DNA of 64,000 nucleotides from Chimonanthus salicifolius (taxonomy: Eukaryota > Streptophyta > Magnoliopsida > Laurales > Calycanthaceae). The notes under the pieces were generated by a model. That model saw only the letters and a list, made by a program, of their open reading frames with translations, was not told where the DNA came from and ran no database searches. Both the position numbers and the translations under genes were made by a program. The stretch lies in NCBI GenBank assembly GCA_013350335.1, contig CM023534.1, forward strand, positions 23,393,302 to 23,457,301, written 5' to 3'. Positions 10,478 to 23,040 of this stretch are shown in pieces; the stretch's first letter is position 1, and every line of letters begins with the position of its first letter.

Positions 10478-12446
10478 TGTTGTGCAAATTTTAAATTTAT
10501 AACTAGCAAGCGCACGAACCATTTATAGTCTAGATGTTGAGTGCGAGGTCGAACCCATCGGAACTTAAGAAAATATATCCGTGAAAAATACACTACTGAA
10601 TTATGTAATTTAAGAAATTTAGAAAACATTGAGTAAATCATAAATATGAAATTATTTTCATATTTATCTAATCTAGAAAATTTAATTTTAATTTAGAAAC
10701 CTTCTGAAGATAGAATTTAAAATGGAAAATCAATTTTTTTCCTGAATCAAGTTAAGATGGTGGATTTAATATAAAAATATAAACAATCTTAATCTAACTT
10801 AGAAAACAAAATTAAGATGCAATTACTTAATTACCAACCTAGTTCTCCAATTTTTCAAGAGTTTTTTAATTTTAAAAATAAAAATAAAATTTAAAACACC
10901 TAAACTACCTCTGTACATATGTACAGTGGAACTGACTCAAACAAATCAAGGAAGCATCATTTTCCATATTTTGAAAATAAAACAAAGGCCTAGACTACAA
11001 ACCTCACGTAAATTACCAATCATGTATTCAAACTTTTCATCCATAATTATTCTAGAAATAAGATTCATGAACTTCATTAATTCAAGAATTCCAAATTAAA
11101 CATTAGACTAAACAAAATTTAAATTTTTTCTCCAGACCTAAATATTTCAGTGCACTCTTAAAAATAGGATCTTAATAAGAGCCTTAGATTGAAGAAGGAA
11201 ATCTATTTAATCTAAATATTTCAGTGCATTTAATTTGAAAACTTTAAAATTAAATCAAACATGTATTTTATAAAAAGAATTAAAATCAAATCAAATTATC
11301 ATAATACATAAATTAAATAATTGAAAAACCAGAGACTAATATTTCAGCACACCTTTAATTTATTATTAAAGCATGAAATTGAAATTACAAATCATGGAAT
11401 TTGAAAGAGAGAAAATAAAATATAATAATGAAATTAATTAAACTTCACCAACTTAAAAATCCCAATATGAAAATCTAAAATCCCAAAGTCTTCCATTCTT
11501 CTTTTTCTCTTCAGTCCTTCTCCAAAGCACAACCTTTCAATTCTCTGGCCAAGTTCAATTTTCTTAATGGGAGAGAGATAGTATTTATAGATGAAAGGAG
11601 GTCGAGTGAATGGCTTGGATTCAAAGATTTAAATAAAGCAAGGGACACTTGCAGAGCTGATATAGTTTGTGCTAAACATGGAATGGCTTAAAGGAGGCAA
11701 GGAGGTGGAAAAACTAGTAAAATTCGTATAAGGAAAGTGGGTGCAAAATCCCATTTTTTACACATGTACAACCTTGCAGCTCAGTTTTGACCTAGCTAAC
11801 GTTCAAATCACAAAATTCCATAAACTACAAATTTGTAGCCTTTGAAGTCGTCTTTCCAACTCAACAATAATCGATGCAATCGGAGTGGAATACTATGGCC
11901 AAAATACTGAAACTGTGTCAAACCTTCTTTCTATTTCTCCACTTCTTATTTTGTTTCTTTTTCCTTAATCTACTTGGCAAATTCGAAAATCCTCTCATAA
12001 TAACTTGTAAATTTTGAATTTCCTCATATTTATCTGGAGATGATGAAAATAGATTTTACATGTGGATTTCTTCATGGGCTTTTCTTAATGGGCTTAATAA
12101 TTGGATTTTTCGAAGTATGAAAAATCTAATAAATAATTTTATCACTTACATTCAATTCTTAAAATGACTAAATTAATTCAAACTCTCATAAATAGATTTT
12201 AATTAATTAGTTTAGAAATAAAACCCCTAAAACTGTGGTAAAATAATTATTAAAAATTCTAACTTTCCAAAAATATCAACTTATGCCTATAAATTGCAAA
12301 ATTCACCATTTGAATTCTCATATTTTTTATTTTCCTATAAATCCTACAAAACTTTCAAAATCTCATTAAACATATCATAAACACACAAAACAATGGCTAA
12401 CTAGTCCAAATGCAAGGGTAAAATAGTCAATTTCCTGTGTTCATCA
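10478..12446 (-). mobile_element. Solo LTR, family TGATGAAC/ACACAACA, copy 1
   Basis: Reads on the minus strand from TGATGAACACAGG (12446) to GCACAACA (10478), with TG and CA ends. Flanks ttaac (10473-10477) and ttgac (12447-12451) differ by one base. It shares terminal blocks with the longer copy at 53680-56317: the start block with CTATTTTACC and the end block with GACCTCGCACTC and CGTGC(G)CTTGC. A TATAAATA box (about 11588) faces leftwards. No internal domain, so solo LTR; superfamily not assigned. Confidence 0.65.
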
Positions 12447-12479
12447 TTGACGTTAAATATAAACCTCGCGTATTGATTC

Positions 12480-13845
12480 TGTGGATAATATTCATCTGTT
12501 GACATGTTCTCGGATGGAGACGAAGATGGATATGGATATTACCAAGTGGCAGAGCTTTGGCGTGATTGATCATCAGAAATGGACATGGAATGCATGTTAC
12601 TTGAAAGAGACTCAACGTCCACGTATCCATAAGCCGAACCACCCCAATTGTTTGTTGGCATATCCGTGCCATGCTAACCCAGCATCATGTCCGGGCATGT
12701 TCGGATCGCCATGAGGAGGTGTATGTTGTCATTCCTCCCGTGTCTGATGGATCTGATTGATGTCAGGGTCAATACCCCTATGAAATCCACTGGTCTCATC
12801 CTCTGCAGCACCAGCCCCATCCGGATTACAATCTCTACAAAGAAGCCCATCATTTGAACTGCCATTATCATCGGTAGAATCATCAGACGCAGTGGACCCA
12901 TGGTCCTGACGACTTGGTGGTTGACTGCTAGGAATGACATGTGATTTCCTTCTCTCAATCCTCCTCCTTTGTAATGAGGCACCCTCTCCCGATTGGCCAG
13001 ACGACCGCTCACTAATAGAATGGCGGCGTGGTGCCATCTGGTACTCGTCGCAGTATGGTCACGTCTTCTATTTAAAGATGTGGGCCGATCACTAACTGAA
13101 TGACTACGATCGGCGTTCGATGTGTCCTCCTCGTCATCTTCAGCCAATCCTAACTCCACTTCTCTTAGGAGATCATGTTTGTTGAGGTTGTGCAGTAGTG
13201 ACTCCTCACGTTCTTCGATCCATTCTCCCAGTGTATCATCGAATGAAAGCATATGTTCAAGATCTACAGGCACGAAGAAATCATCAGCAGTAGCATGTGT
13301 AATCTCTAGGTACCTCCTTAAGTTTCTTGCCCTAAGGCGTTGATTGTAATGGAGGTACACTAATTAATTGAGTTTTTCTGAGGACGACCTATTACATGGC
13401 TGACTATGAACATATTTGAATGTCGACCAGTTCCGCTCGCAATTACTTGCACTGGATGTCTAGTTAAACAACTTTATTGATTGCTTCTTCAAATTAGGTG
13501 TACTGTGCCTAAACCATTTCCACCACATCGTTGGGATCATCCTAGCCTTCTCTTTCAAAGTAAAATCAGCACCAGGATTCGCAAATGATTATGTGCGCCC
13601 TTCTAATATATGCAGTTGTAACAATGATAAGCACAATATCTTTTAGTATGACCCATAAATTATATTAAAAAATGATAAATTAAAGTAATACATCATTCAT
13701 ACAACTAACTCACTCATTGTGATCCATAATAACCATTTTGTCCAACGTACCTTTAAACGAGTCGAAGACAGTTAATCTTGATATAGTCGGGTCCAACTCA
13801 GAAAGTCTTTTCGAAAAGGATTCAAAAAATAAGCTGCCAAGTGTA
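12480..13845 (-). pseudogene. hAT transposase, C-terminal part (dimerisation region), broken
   Basis: Minus-strand translation shows HLAAYFLNP (about 13843) and, after a frameshift, a W-rich stretch ending FRHSTPNLKKQSIKLFN. After a stop follows TSSASNCERNWSTFKYVHS (about 13465-13405), the conserved CERNW core of the hAT dimerisation domain. It continues YLHYNQRLRARNLRRY, then an acidic tail (FDDTLGEWIEEREESLL). Another frameshift near 13040 leads to a low-complexity charged C-terminus. It completes the N-terminal part at 25466-26888; the middle is lost or displaced at the chromovirus insertion. Not functional. Confidence 0.8.
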
Positions 13846-14132
13846 ATAAATTACAATTAGTATTATAAAGTATAAACTTATATAACGAATGAATAAATAC
13901 ATATATCACTAACCTGTCATGAACTGTAGGTTATTCATGAAGAATTCTGTAATACAACGCGAGATGATTGCAAACCACACAGACTCAACGCCGGTGGGGA
14001 CTTAAATTTCAGTTTTTACACGGATAATGTTTCAAATACATATGGTAGTGTTGGCTTCTCATCTCCGTCAACTAGTCAGAGTGATCTTACTAACAGAGAA
14101 ACGAGGTTGATGCAAATGTGACATTCTCCCAG

Positions 14133-14933
14133 AAGGAAGTAGTTCTCAAAATCTTTCTCCACAGTGATAGCTCTGCTCACTATCTTTGCATATGTCTTGG
14201 CCGCTGGGGATATCACCCTTGACCTGATTGAGGGCCGAAGACTCCTTTCAAACTTACGGGTCTTCTTAGATTCTGTGTCCACCATGTAGGGAGCATAGGT
14301 AGATAGTTGGATGAACTCCACCTGGTAATCCGTAACCGACAGATTCTTCTGGGCCAAGATTATAAAATCATGTGCCTTAGATTCTCTTTCCTCCTCAGGG
14401 AAGTAATGTCCCGGAAATATTTCTTTGAAACCCTTCCAGGTTTGATTCGTCAGCAGATTTTGTTCTTCAACCATTTTCCACCATTTTGCTGAGTCGTTTA
14501 TAAGTTGAGAACTGGCTAAGAGGATTCAGTCCTTCTCGTTTGTGATCTTTAACAACTTAAAGATCTGTGTCAAGCTGTCAATCCAATTTTCTGCAGCTAT
14601 CGGCCCATCCGTGCCATAAAATTTCGGTGGCTACTATTGTTGGAAACTTCTCACTATATTTTGGTTCCCAGAGTTCTGAGCCGTGGTATTTGCAGTCTGA
14701 GTTGATTGTATCACCGTTTGCACCAAATTCTTTAGAAAAGTCTGTACTTCTGGTGCTATAGGAGGAGAAACAGTCTATACTTCTGGTGTTACAGGAGGAG
14801 CAACAGTCTGTACTTCTGGTACTATAAGTAGAGCAATGGTCTGTACTTCTGGGGCTACTGGAGGAGCATCTCCACCAGTCCCAGCGACATGCGCTGAAGG
14901 TTGTCGTTTACGTGATCCTCTTCGAGGTGCCAT
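14133..14933 (-). pseudogene. Chromovirus gag, with stop codons
   Basis: ATG at 14933 gives MAPRRGSRKRQPSAHVAGTG, then degenerate repeats of a PEVQT phrase (four copies), a gag core with AENWIDSLTQIF and WKGFKEIFPGHYFPEEERE, and LRPSIRSRVISP. In-frame stops occur in the third PEV repeat (PEV then TAG), at two adjacent TAG codons before PPKFYG, and at one TGA after TNEKD. Similarity is lost near 14133 after VEKDFENY. The zinc knuckle and protease expected downstream are missing. Confidence 0.85.
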
Positions 14934-15205
14934 TTTCCTATGTCAAACACGACAGTTATGAAACATTCTCATTTCGTAAATGCATAACCAAGTTGATTCC
15001 AATGACAACCATCATATTATATCAACAAGTTTGTTTATACATTTATTTCACTTCCTAAAATTGGGGGGAAATTCAAGGTTTCATCTCTAACTTTATCCTC
15101 GTGTATATATCATATTATGACTAACACCTTTTATTTTCAACCTATATGGGTTATTCGAATTTCAATTTCAGGGATTACTCCTTATTTTGCTTTTTTTTTT
15201 TTCAT

Positions 15206-15219
15206 CTCTCTGATACCTA
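15206..15219 (-). other. Probable primer binding site of the gag-bearing chromovirus
   Basis: Minus strand TAGGTATCAGAGAG resembles the TGGTATCAGAGC type site and lies between gag and the LTR. It sets the LTR's inner end near 15221, where no clean TG is visible. Confidence 0.5.
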
Positions 15220-15220
15220 C

Positions 15221-18200
15221 TATAGCGCCCCTCCTTCTCCTCCTAATTATCAGAGTGTTTATTCAATAATAAATAAAGACGGCACAAAAGGGGAGAGCGC
15301 CACGAAGCGACTCAACTCTGAATTCGAAGATTTACCCACAACTGGCCGAACTAATGAGTGCACATGGATAGAGTCCTTGTAAAAATGGCATCACACTAAC
15401 TTACAAATTCTGCGAAATTATATACATTTAAAACATTAACTCAATCCTTCTCAATCCAAAGCAAATCATCATTAGCCCATGAAATTATTTCTCAAATAAA
15501 AGGTTTAATACATTAACGCAAAATTCTCAATTTCTCAACTCTACTTAATTATTTAGTCTCTAATAACATTAACAAGCAGACTTTACGCAATTCTTCATCT
15601 TGTCTCCATCCTCATCTATGCCTGCCTGTTGCTTGGTCCAGCTACGTCACTTTTCTCTCTTCCTGTATTAGTTTCTAAAATAAAAGAGCATTGTGGGCTT
15701 AGTCAACTCCCAGTAATAATTCCCATCGAAGTGGGTACTAACATGTGATATATATATAAAATTGGAGAAAAACATGTATAAGTTCTTCATATCATATAAT
15801 TCATTTGAAAATCATCCCCATCCCATATTTCAAAATTCGTTTCATATCTCATATTCATAAAACATTTAAAACAAATTCATCATCATTTCATAAACCAAAT
15901 TACAATCATTATACTTTCAATAACTCATCAAAGCATTGTGATGCAAATGCCATGGTACATGAATTGATGCAAACCCCTCTCATGCCCCTGCATTTCTCTC
16001 TATCATACTCTCCATTCAAACAGTTATATACATTGGCCATTATGTCCGTAGCTTTCCTAGGACACCAGCTGGGAGCTAGTACCCAATATTAGCATTTAAC
16101 CGGAATGACCGGGAGAGTGCTACACACCCATACTCCTGCGCAGATTTTGGGACTTCTACTGACCCTAGAGCTTTCTGTCCAATTAGATATGCCATATTTT
16201 CGTAACCCATGGACGCGGCTATATAGAATAGTTATTTATTTTGAATATTTTAGGTTAGAGTTTAACATCTCCTAACCTTTGATTCAACTATTTCCATCCC
16301 ACATAAGATGCATACTTTTCATGTCTATGCATCGATAAACTAAAACATCATGCATTTAAAAATAACCAACAGTTCAAATAATATAATAAATCACTTGATA
16401 CTTTAAGAAAGTAGGAAAACCTACTTGATCAATAGAATTCCGCGAAGGAGTGACTACGGGGTACGTGCAACTCGTAGATCACCCTCCGATCCTCTGGTTA
16501 TATTCATCAATCAAAACAACCAACACATCAGTTCGTATTCATGATTTCTAACATCAGTTCAGAACTTCCGAAGTTTCGGATCATCAAGGTCTCCTTCGGA
16601 TCATTCCGAAGTACATATATTCATTGGTCTGCTCAGAACTTGCTTTCGGTATTTCCGAATCAAGTTCCAAGGTTTAGCACTTCAGGTCCTCTCTCGGTAC
16701 TTCCAAGAGACTTAGTGGTTTCCTTTTAAACAACACAGTGCTCGGAACTTGGCCTCGGTACTTTCGAGCCATGTTCCGAGACTTCTGACCTACAACCATT
16801 CCCTCGGCACTTCCGAGACTCTATAAATTCCAATTCTATGTTTCAGTGCTCGGAACTTGGCTTCGGTACCTCTGAGCCATGTTCTGAGACTTTGAAACTA
16901 CTAATCCTCTCTCGGTACTTCCAAGAGAGTCACTGATTTCATTCATGTTACAGTGCTCTTAAAAGTAAATATTCAATTTAAAAATCGAACCAACCTTAAA
17001 CGATGCTTTCCGTAATCCTTTCCTCTTTTCTTCTTCGTATTTCCTTCTTTTCCTCGCTTTCACGGTAGGGAATAGGATTCTCAGTGGAGAGAGTGGTACT
17101 GTCGAGTGAGTGGAGAGGAAAATGGAGTTATGCGAATGAAAGAGTGGAAGAACTCTGTAATACCCTGACCCAAATTAGGCATAGTTTAGCTTAATAAATC
17201 CTGCTTAGACCAGTTAATCTCTAATATTACGGTTATCTCTTTCTGAAAAGCCCAGATGTGGCCCAATGTGAGCTCGAAAACTCAATGATCCAGCTCGTCC
17301 ATCTTGAGGGGCAAAATGGTAATTTTACCGCTTATTGTTATTATTTTATTAATTGTGTTATTATGTGATTGTTATAGGATGATATTGTTCTCCTTAATCA
17401 AGGATTCCTATTTCTGATTTTAAAATAATTTTATTTTCAGAAAATAGTATTTAAAATCGCCCGTCAAAACCCCGAAAGGGAGAAATAAATATTTTTAAAT
17501 GGTTTTTGGAATGAGATAATTTTTGAGACAACTGTAGTATGTTAGAACATTTTAGTATGGTCTTGTTTATTCTTTAAAACCCCAAAAATGAGGACTTTAA
17601 ATCGTTTTACTTAAATAAGTTAAAACACGTAAATAATATTAAATTATGTTTTTTATCTAAATCTATGGTTTTTGTTGAGTTTTAAATCTTCAAATTTTTA
17701 TGGTGATTAGAGTTTTTAAAACCCAACTTATCTGTTAGGTTGGATTGATTTTATTCAGCTTTAAAAGTATTGTTTTAAGTTAAAAATCAAGTTTTTATCA
17801 AAAGATGACTTATTTGCAAAACTGAAATTATTGGAGAACTTATCTGCAACCAAACCAACCGAACAGTGGTTTACTGTTTCGGACGTTGCATGCAGTGGCC
17901 ATCAGGCCACCTTCGATTGATCAATGCTTTCTATAAAATCACCTCTCTTCAGCTGATCAAACTCCCAAAATTTCTATCTCCCTCAGCCTCTCTGCTCTCT
18001 GGTTTTTCCAGCCTATCACCTCTCTCTGTTTTTGCAACCTTTGGTTTACCGTAAGCTTAGAAGGGAAGGTTTTCAAAATTTGGATTTTTCAACCCAGGAA
18101 CTCAAGTGAAGTAACCAGTGTGTTCCTCTTTAAATTTCAATCCGTTTAGAATAAAAAAAAAAAACTAATTTGGCCAAGTTTCGAGTGAGTAAAATAGTTT

Positions 18201-20747
18201 TTAAATTTAAGAAAAATCATGGGTTTTCTTGTACCAGTGTGGTTTTGGTGTTAAAATCTAATGGCATGTTAAGTTTTAAGGTTTCAAACCACTCCCTATG
18301 GAAAGAGGATTCACTGAGGAGTCCATTTGACCGGTTGGATGTGAAAACCGAATCCAGAAAATCCACTGTTTTTGGATTCGTATTTCATGTGGCACTGTCT
18401 GTTTCTGTCTGCCGTCGCAAAGAAAGGAGGAAGACGACTATCGGACGGTCCGAAAGTGGTCTTCAGGCGTTCCAAGCTTCAGCCCGAAGTCCCGAAGCGT
18501 CCGAGGCTAGCCTTGTTCTGTCGTACGTTCCGAGCTATGTTCGGAAGGACCGAACCTCTCTCGGACGATCCTAAACTACAGACCCACCGAGACCTATTTT
18601 TCGGATTTTTCGGTTCGGAAGGACCTTCGGACGATCTGAGACCTGATTTTCAGACGGTCCGAAGCCAGAACCATGGTCCGAAGTCAATGACTAGTTTAGG
18701 CAGTGGTTCGGATGATCCGAAGCCACAGTACCTGGTTCCGAGGTATGTTCCGAGGAAGCCAGTTTTTTAATGTAAAATCTTGTTTGTTTGATGATGCATG
18801 TGATGTTTATGCCCTTAATAAATTAAAATGTGTACTAACCCTCTTCTCTTATTACTATAGTGTATATACTATTGTATTCACTTCCAGGCCGACTCTATTT
18901 GTCGGGCACTGAGTGATTTCACTTCCAGGCCGACGCTATATTTGTCGGACACTGAGTGACCTCGAGGCCTTGCTCAACATGTCAAATCTGTTCCTATCTA
19001 GAAGACAATAGAGAAGTGACCTGAGTATCTAAACCTAACTCAATAAGTCAATCTGATCATGCCCAAAAGACAATATGAGTTTTGGACTGAGCACCTTATT
19101 GTTACTCTATTATGGATTATTGTAACTTAAAATGGTTAGAAACCAAGTAGGAGACTCAATTCCATTTACCTTGGAGATTTTTGGGAAAGCAAGTATGGTT
19201 TTGAAATACGATTTGTGTGTATGCATTTGGATGCTATGTATGTTAACTTGTTAATGATTGTGCACTTGTTTGCTTGTTGAACAGAGACCGTGATACCACA
19301 CATTTACTGTGAGGGAACTTAACTTTGCAGTAGGTGTAATCTGATTTTTATTGAGATGGATCTTGAGCAATGAGTGGTTTCAGATTTGATGAACCCACCC
19401 ATGTGCCTAGACATGATGCACTGTTGTAAGAGGTGCTTATGATAATTGTGAAATGTTTATGATGTTGATCATATGAGATATGTAATACTGCTTCCACATG
19501 CCCTTGATTATTGAACTAATATCGGCTATGTGTGTGAGATGGTTTACGTCTACTGGACCATGGGTGTCGACAGTTGCTTACTTGAAGAGTGTCAGTATCA
19601 GCCATATGAGGGCCGGAGATATACTTGTGAGGATGTATTTTTACCGTGTCGGGACTTAATACGATGGTCTGAGCGTAGTATGTAGGCGTTACGTTGGATG
19701 ACAGCAGTAATGAGAATAATGATGAGAAATGGAAAACATGATGAAATTATATTTGATATTGAGAATTTATTATCAAACATGAGATATTATATTATAACTA
19801 TTGATTATTTTGGCTAACCTGATATTTCATTAAAGTGCACTGTTATATTTCCTTTAATGGGCTAATTAGCTCACCCCACTCACCTTTCAAGAGATGTACC
19901 CGAAAAGGAGAACCCTCTGTTTAAAGCTTAGGGTGGATAAGCTGCGGCGTTGTTTTGAGATTCCCACTAAAAGGAATTCCCTTATCTTTGCTTTTTGGTT
20001 CTTGGAACCGTTTGCTTATGTAAAGTACCGGGTGTGGTACTTAGTTTGCATTATTGTGATGTATTAAACTATCATGTATTCGTAGTTACTCTGATGTTTC
20101 AATGATAATTCAATGTTTGGAATTATGTGTATTTATGTTTGTATCTCTTTGAGGTAGACTTATGGTATATGTTTGAGTCCACATGTTGAGATCATGTGTG
20201 ACCTTTGGGCCTAACCGTTGATCCGGTCCAGTTAGACTTCTTGAGTGTAGTATTAGTTTTCAAAAAAAAAATTCGTCGCGTTCGGGTCAGAGCGTGACAA
20301 ACTCTGTCGAGCGCATATAATATGGAAAGAGGGGAAACTGACGTGCGCATGTAGGGACGAGTCGGGAGTGCCGTGTGCATGGAATGTGGAAACAGCCTTC
20401 ATGTCGTGCGCATGAACTAAGGGATAACCATGTGCATGCGATGGAAGTGGAACTATTTCCACTTTGTGTGACTTAGTCTTGTGGCCTCTTTCACATTCCC
20501 TTTTTACCCTTAAGCGATTTACGTATGCCATTTGAGTCATTTCCACGTGGCATGGCGCGTCACCGAATCATTTAAATTAAATCTTCTACATTTAATTCCA
20601 ATTTTGATACCCGACGATTAATTTATACATTAATTTCCTCAATTAATCTCCCACTTATTTTCTCTAATTAATTGATTAATTCATATTAATCTCAATTGAT
20701 TAATACAAATTCAATTTTAATAACCTTTAAAATTTCGGGGCGTCACA
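15221..20747 (-). repeat. Chromovirus LTR, interrupted by a nested solo LTR
   Basis: Minus strand begins TGTGACGCCCCGAAATTTT at 20747, immediately after a pol-side tract reading AAAAGGTGTTAGTATT. It matches the second LTR (23041-25464) from about 15420 to 20747 apart from the nested element at 17156-20299 and a deletion near 16950. Open frames at 15805-16092 and 23434-23721 are the same LTR sequence, not genes. Confidence 0.85.
17156..20299 (-). mobile_element. Solo LTR (3.1 kb) nested in the chromovirus LTR
   Basis: Ends on plus are TGTAATACCCTGACCC at 17156 and GGTCAGAGCGTGACA at 20299, giving imperfect inverted termini. A perfect 5-bp duplication aactc flanks it (17151-17155 and 20300-20304). 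The uninterrupted second LTR copy around 25050 gives the empty site. Inside are a TCCGAA/TCGGA-rich block (18430-18770) and a duplicated phrase with CACTTCCAGGCCGAC and GTCGG(G/A)CACTGAGTGA (18879-18962). No gag or pol domain is present, so a solo LTR is the simplest reading. Confidence 0.85.
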
Positions 20748-20789
20748 AATACTAACACCTTTTAGAATTTTCGTCCCGAAAATGGAATA

Positions 20790-23036
20790 AGCTAGAGTTT
20801 AAATAACTTACATCAAGAGCTCCGGATGATGCGTCCTCATTTCAGACTCTAGCTCCCATGTTGCCTTTTCATTGCCATGTATTTCCCACATCACCTTGAC
20901 AAAAGGAATTGCTCAATTCTGGAGTATTTTCTGTTCGGCATCCATAATTTTGACTGGTCGTTCGACATAAGATATGTCGCTTTGTACGTTCAATTCTTGC
21001 ACATCTAACACATGTGATGCATCTGGATGATATTTCTTCAACATTGATACATGAAATACATCACGTACATTGAACAATTATGGAGGGAATACAAGGCGAT
21101 ATGCAACCTCACCAATCTTTTGAAGTATTGGAAAAGATCCAATATACTTTGGTAATAACTTCCTTTTCTTTCCTAATTTGATTTGACCTTTTCGTGGCGA
21201 GACCTTGAAGAATACTTGGTCTCCCACTTCAAATGTCAAAGGCATTCTTCTCTTATCTGCATAACTCGTCTGTCTACTTTGTGCAATCAAGAGTTGTTGT
21301 CTGATGATCTTGATTTGTTTTATAGTCTCTTCCACCAGTTCCGGTTCAATGAGTGCAGCTTCACCTGCCTCAGTCCAACATACAGGAGATCTACAAGGCC
21401 TGTCATACAACGCTTTGAACAGTGCCATATGCAAACTTGCTTGGTAGCTGTTGTTATACGAGAATTCCACCAATGGAAGGTGGTCTTCCCAACTACCCTC
21501 AAAGTCGAGCATACAAGCTCTCAACATATCTTCCAACGTCTGTATGGTCCTCTCTGACTGACCATCGACCTATGGGTGAAACGTTGTGCTGAATAATAAG
21601 TCTGTATCCATAGCCGCTTGTAAACTCTGCCTGTAAACCTGCCATTGCAGTCTGATATGATAGTCTTGGGTATTCTGTGCAATCTGACAATATCTCTAAT
21701 GTACCGCCTACCCAAAGTTTTTGACGAGTCAGTTACCTTAATAGGTATGAAATGTGTGGACTTTGTAAGATGATCCACTATCACCCAAATTGCATCGTTG
21801 CCCTTGGAAGATCTGGGCAACCCTGTCACAAAGTCCATGGCTACATGTTCCAATTTCCATTCTGGTATGGTATTAGGATTTAGTAATCAAGGTGGCAGTC
21901 TATGTTCAACATTTACCCGCTGACATGTGAGACATTTGGAAACAAAGTCTGCAACATCTTTCTTAAGTACAGACCACCAATATCGCCTTCTGAGATCTCG
22001 GTACATCTTAGTACTTCCAGGGTGCATCGAGAATTTCGATTGATGTGCCTCTATCAACAGTTCTAATCTGTACTCCTGAGGTACGTATATCCTGCCTTGA
22101 TACATAAGGCACTGTCCTGGTTGTAGTTTCCAATCTTGAACTACTTCTCCCTTTGCTAATTTCTCCCATATTCTAGTCATCTATGGGTTTGACCTCTGTA
22201 CTTGCTCTATTCTTGATGTCATAGTGGAGTGTACTATAAGATTGTACACATATCCTTTATTCATGATCTAAAGATTCAAATCTCTAATTGCTGACATCAT
22301 TTCTCATTCCTGTCAGATCAGACTGGCCACTGTCCCATGGCTCATACGACTGAGTACATCCACGACTTTGTTGACCTTGCCCGGATGGTAATGGAGAGCA
22401 AAATCATAGTCCTGAAGATACTCCATCCATATTGAGTTCATTCTGTCCGAACAGATACTTGAGGCTCTTGTGATTAGAGTAGACCTTAAAATTTTCTCCG
22501 TAGAGATAATGCCGCCAGCTTTTAAGTGCGAACACTACTGTGGCTAACTCAAGATCATGAGTGGGATAGTTCCACTCATGAATTTTCAACTGTCTAGAGT
22601 CATAAGTTACAACATGTACACCTTGATTGAGTGTACAACCAAGTCCTTCATCCGAAGCATCAAAATATACTATGTATCACTTGCCTCGCTCTGGAATGAT
22701 TAATATAGGAGCTATTGTCAGTCTCCCTTTCAGCTCCTCGAATCGTCTGTTTTACTGATCAGTCCATTCAAACTTGACTCCTTTTTTAGTCAATCGGGTA
22801 AGTGGGGTCGCAATTTTAGAGAAGTCCATGATAAATTTGCTGTAGTACCCCACTAACCCTAGGAAGCTTCTGACTTCAGTGACGTTCTGAGGAGGCTTCC
22901 AATCTTTCACTGTAGCTACCTCTGTTGGATCTACTATTATCCCTTCCGTCGTTACTACGTGTCCCAAAAGATAATTTTAGACAACCAGAATTTATATTTA
23001 CTTCCCTTGGCAAACAATTTGCTCTTCCTCAAGGTC
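20790..23036 (-). pseudogene. Chromovirus pol (RT C-part, RNase H, integrase, chromodomain), broken
   Basis: From the right: RT end with [14 protein letters not shown] after a frameshift, and [18 protein letters not shown] (22967-22752). RNase H-like part has [18 protein letters not shown] (22589-22404). Integrase zinc domain has the HPGSTKMYRDLRRRYWW and CLTCQ motifs (22180-21887). Integrase core has MDFVTGLPRSSKG and ISDCNGRF (21853-21521). The C-terminal integrase part (21536-21078) is followed by a chromodomain-like stretch (YVERPVKIMDAEQK, then WELESEMRTHHPEL, about 20990-20840). Frame changes and stops separate the blocks. RT 5' part, protease and gag are missing at the junction with the LTR at 23037-23041. 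Confidence 0.9.
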
Positions 23037-23040
23037 TCTA

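Noticed and set aside
15805..16092. 95-codon frame repeated at 23434-23721
   Set aside because: Both are the same stretch of a chromovirus LTR; the duplication reflects the two LTR copies, not a gene family.
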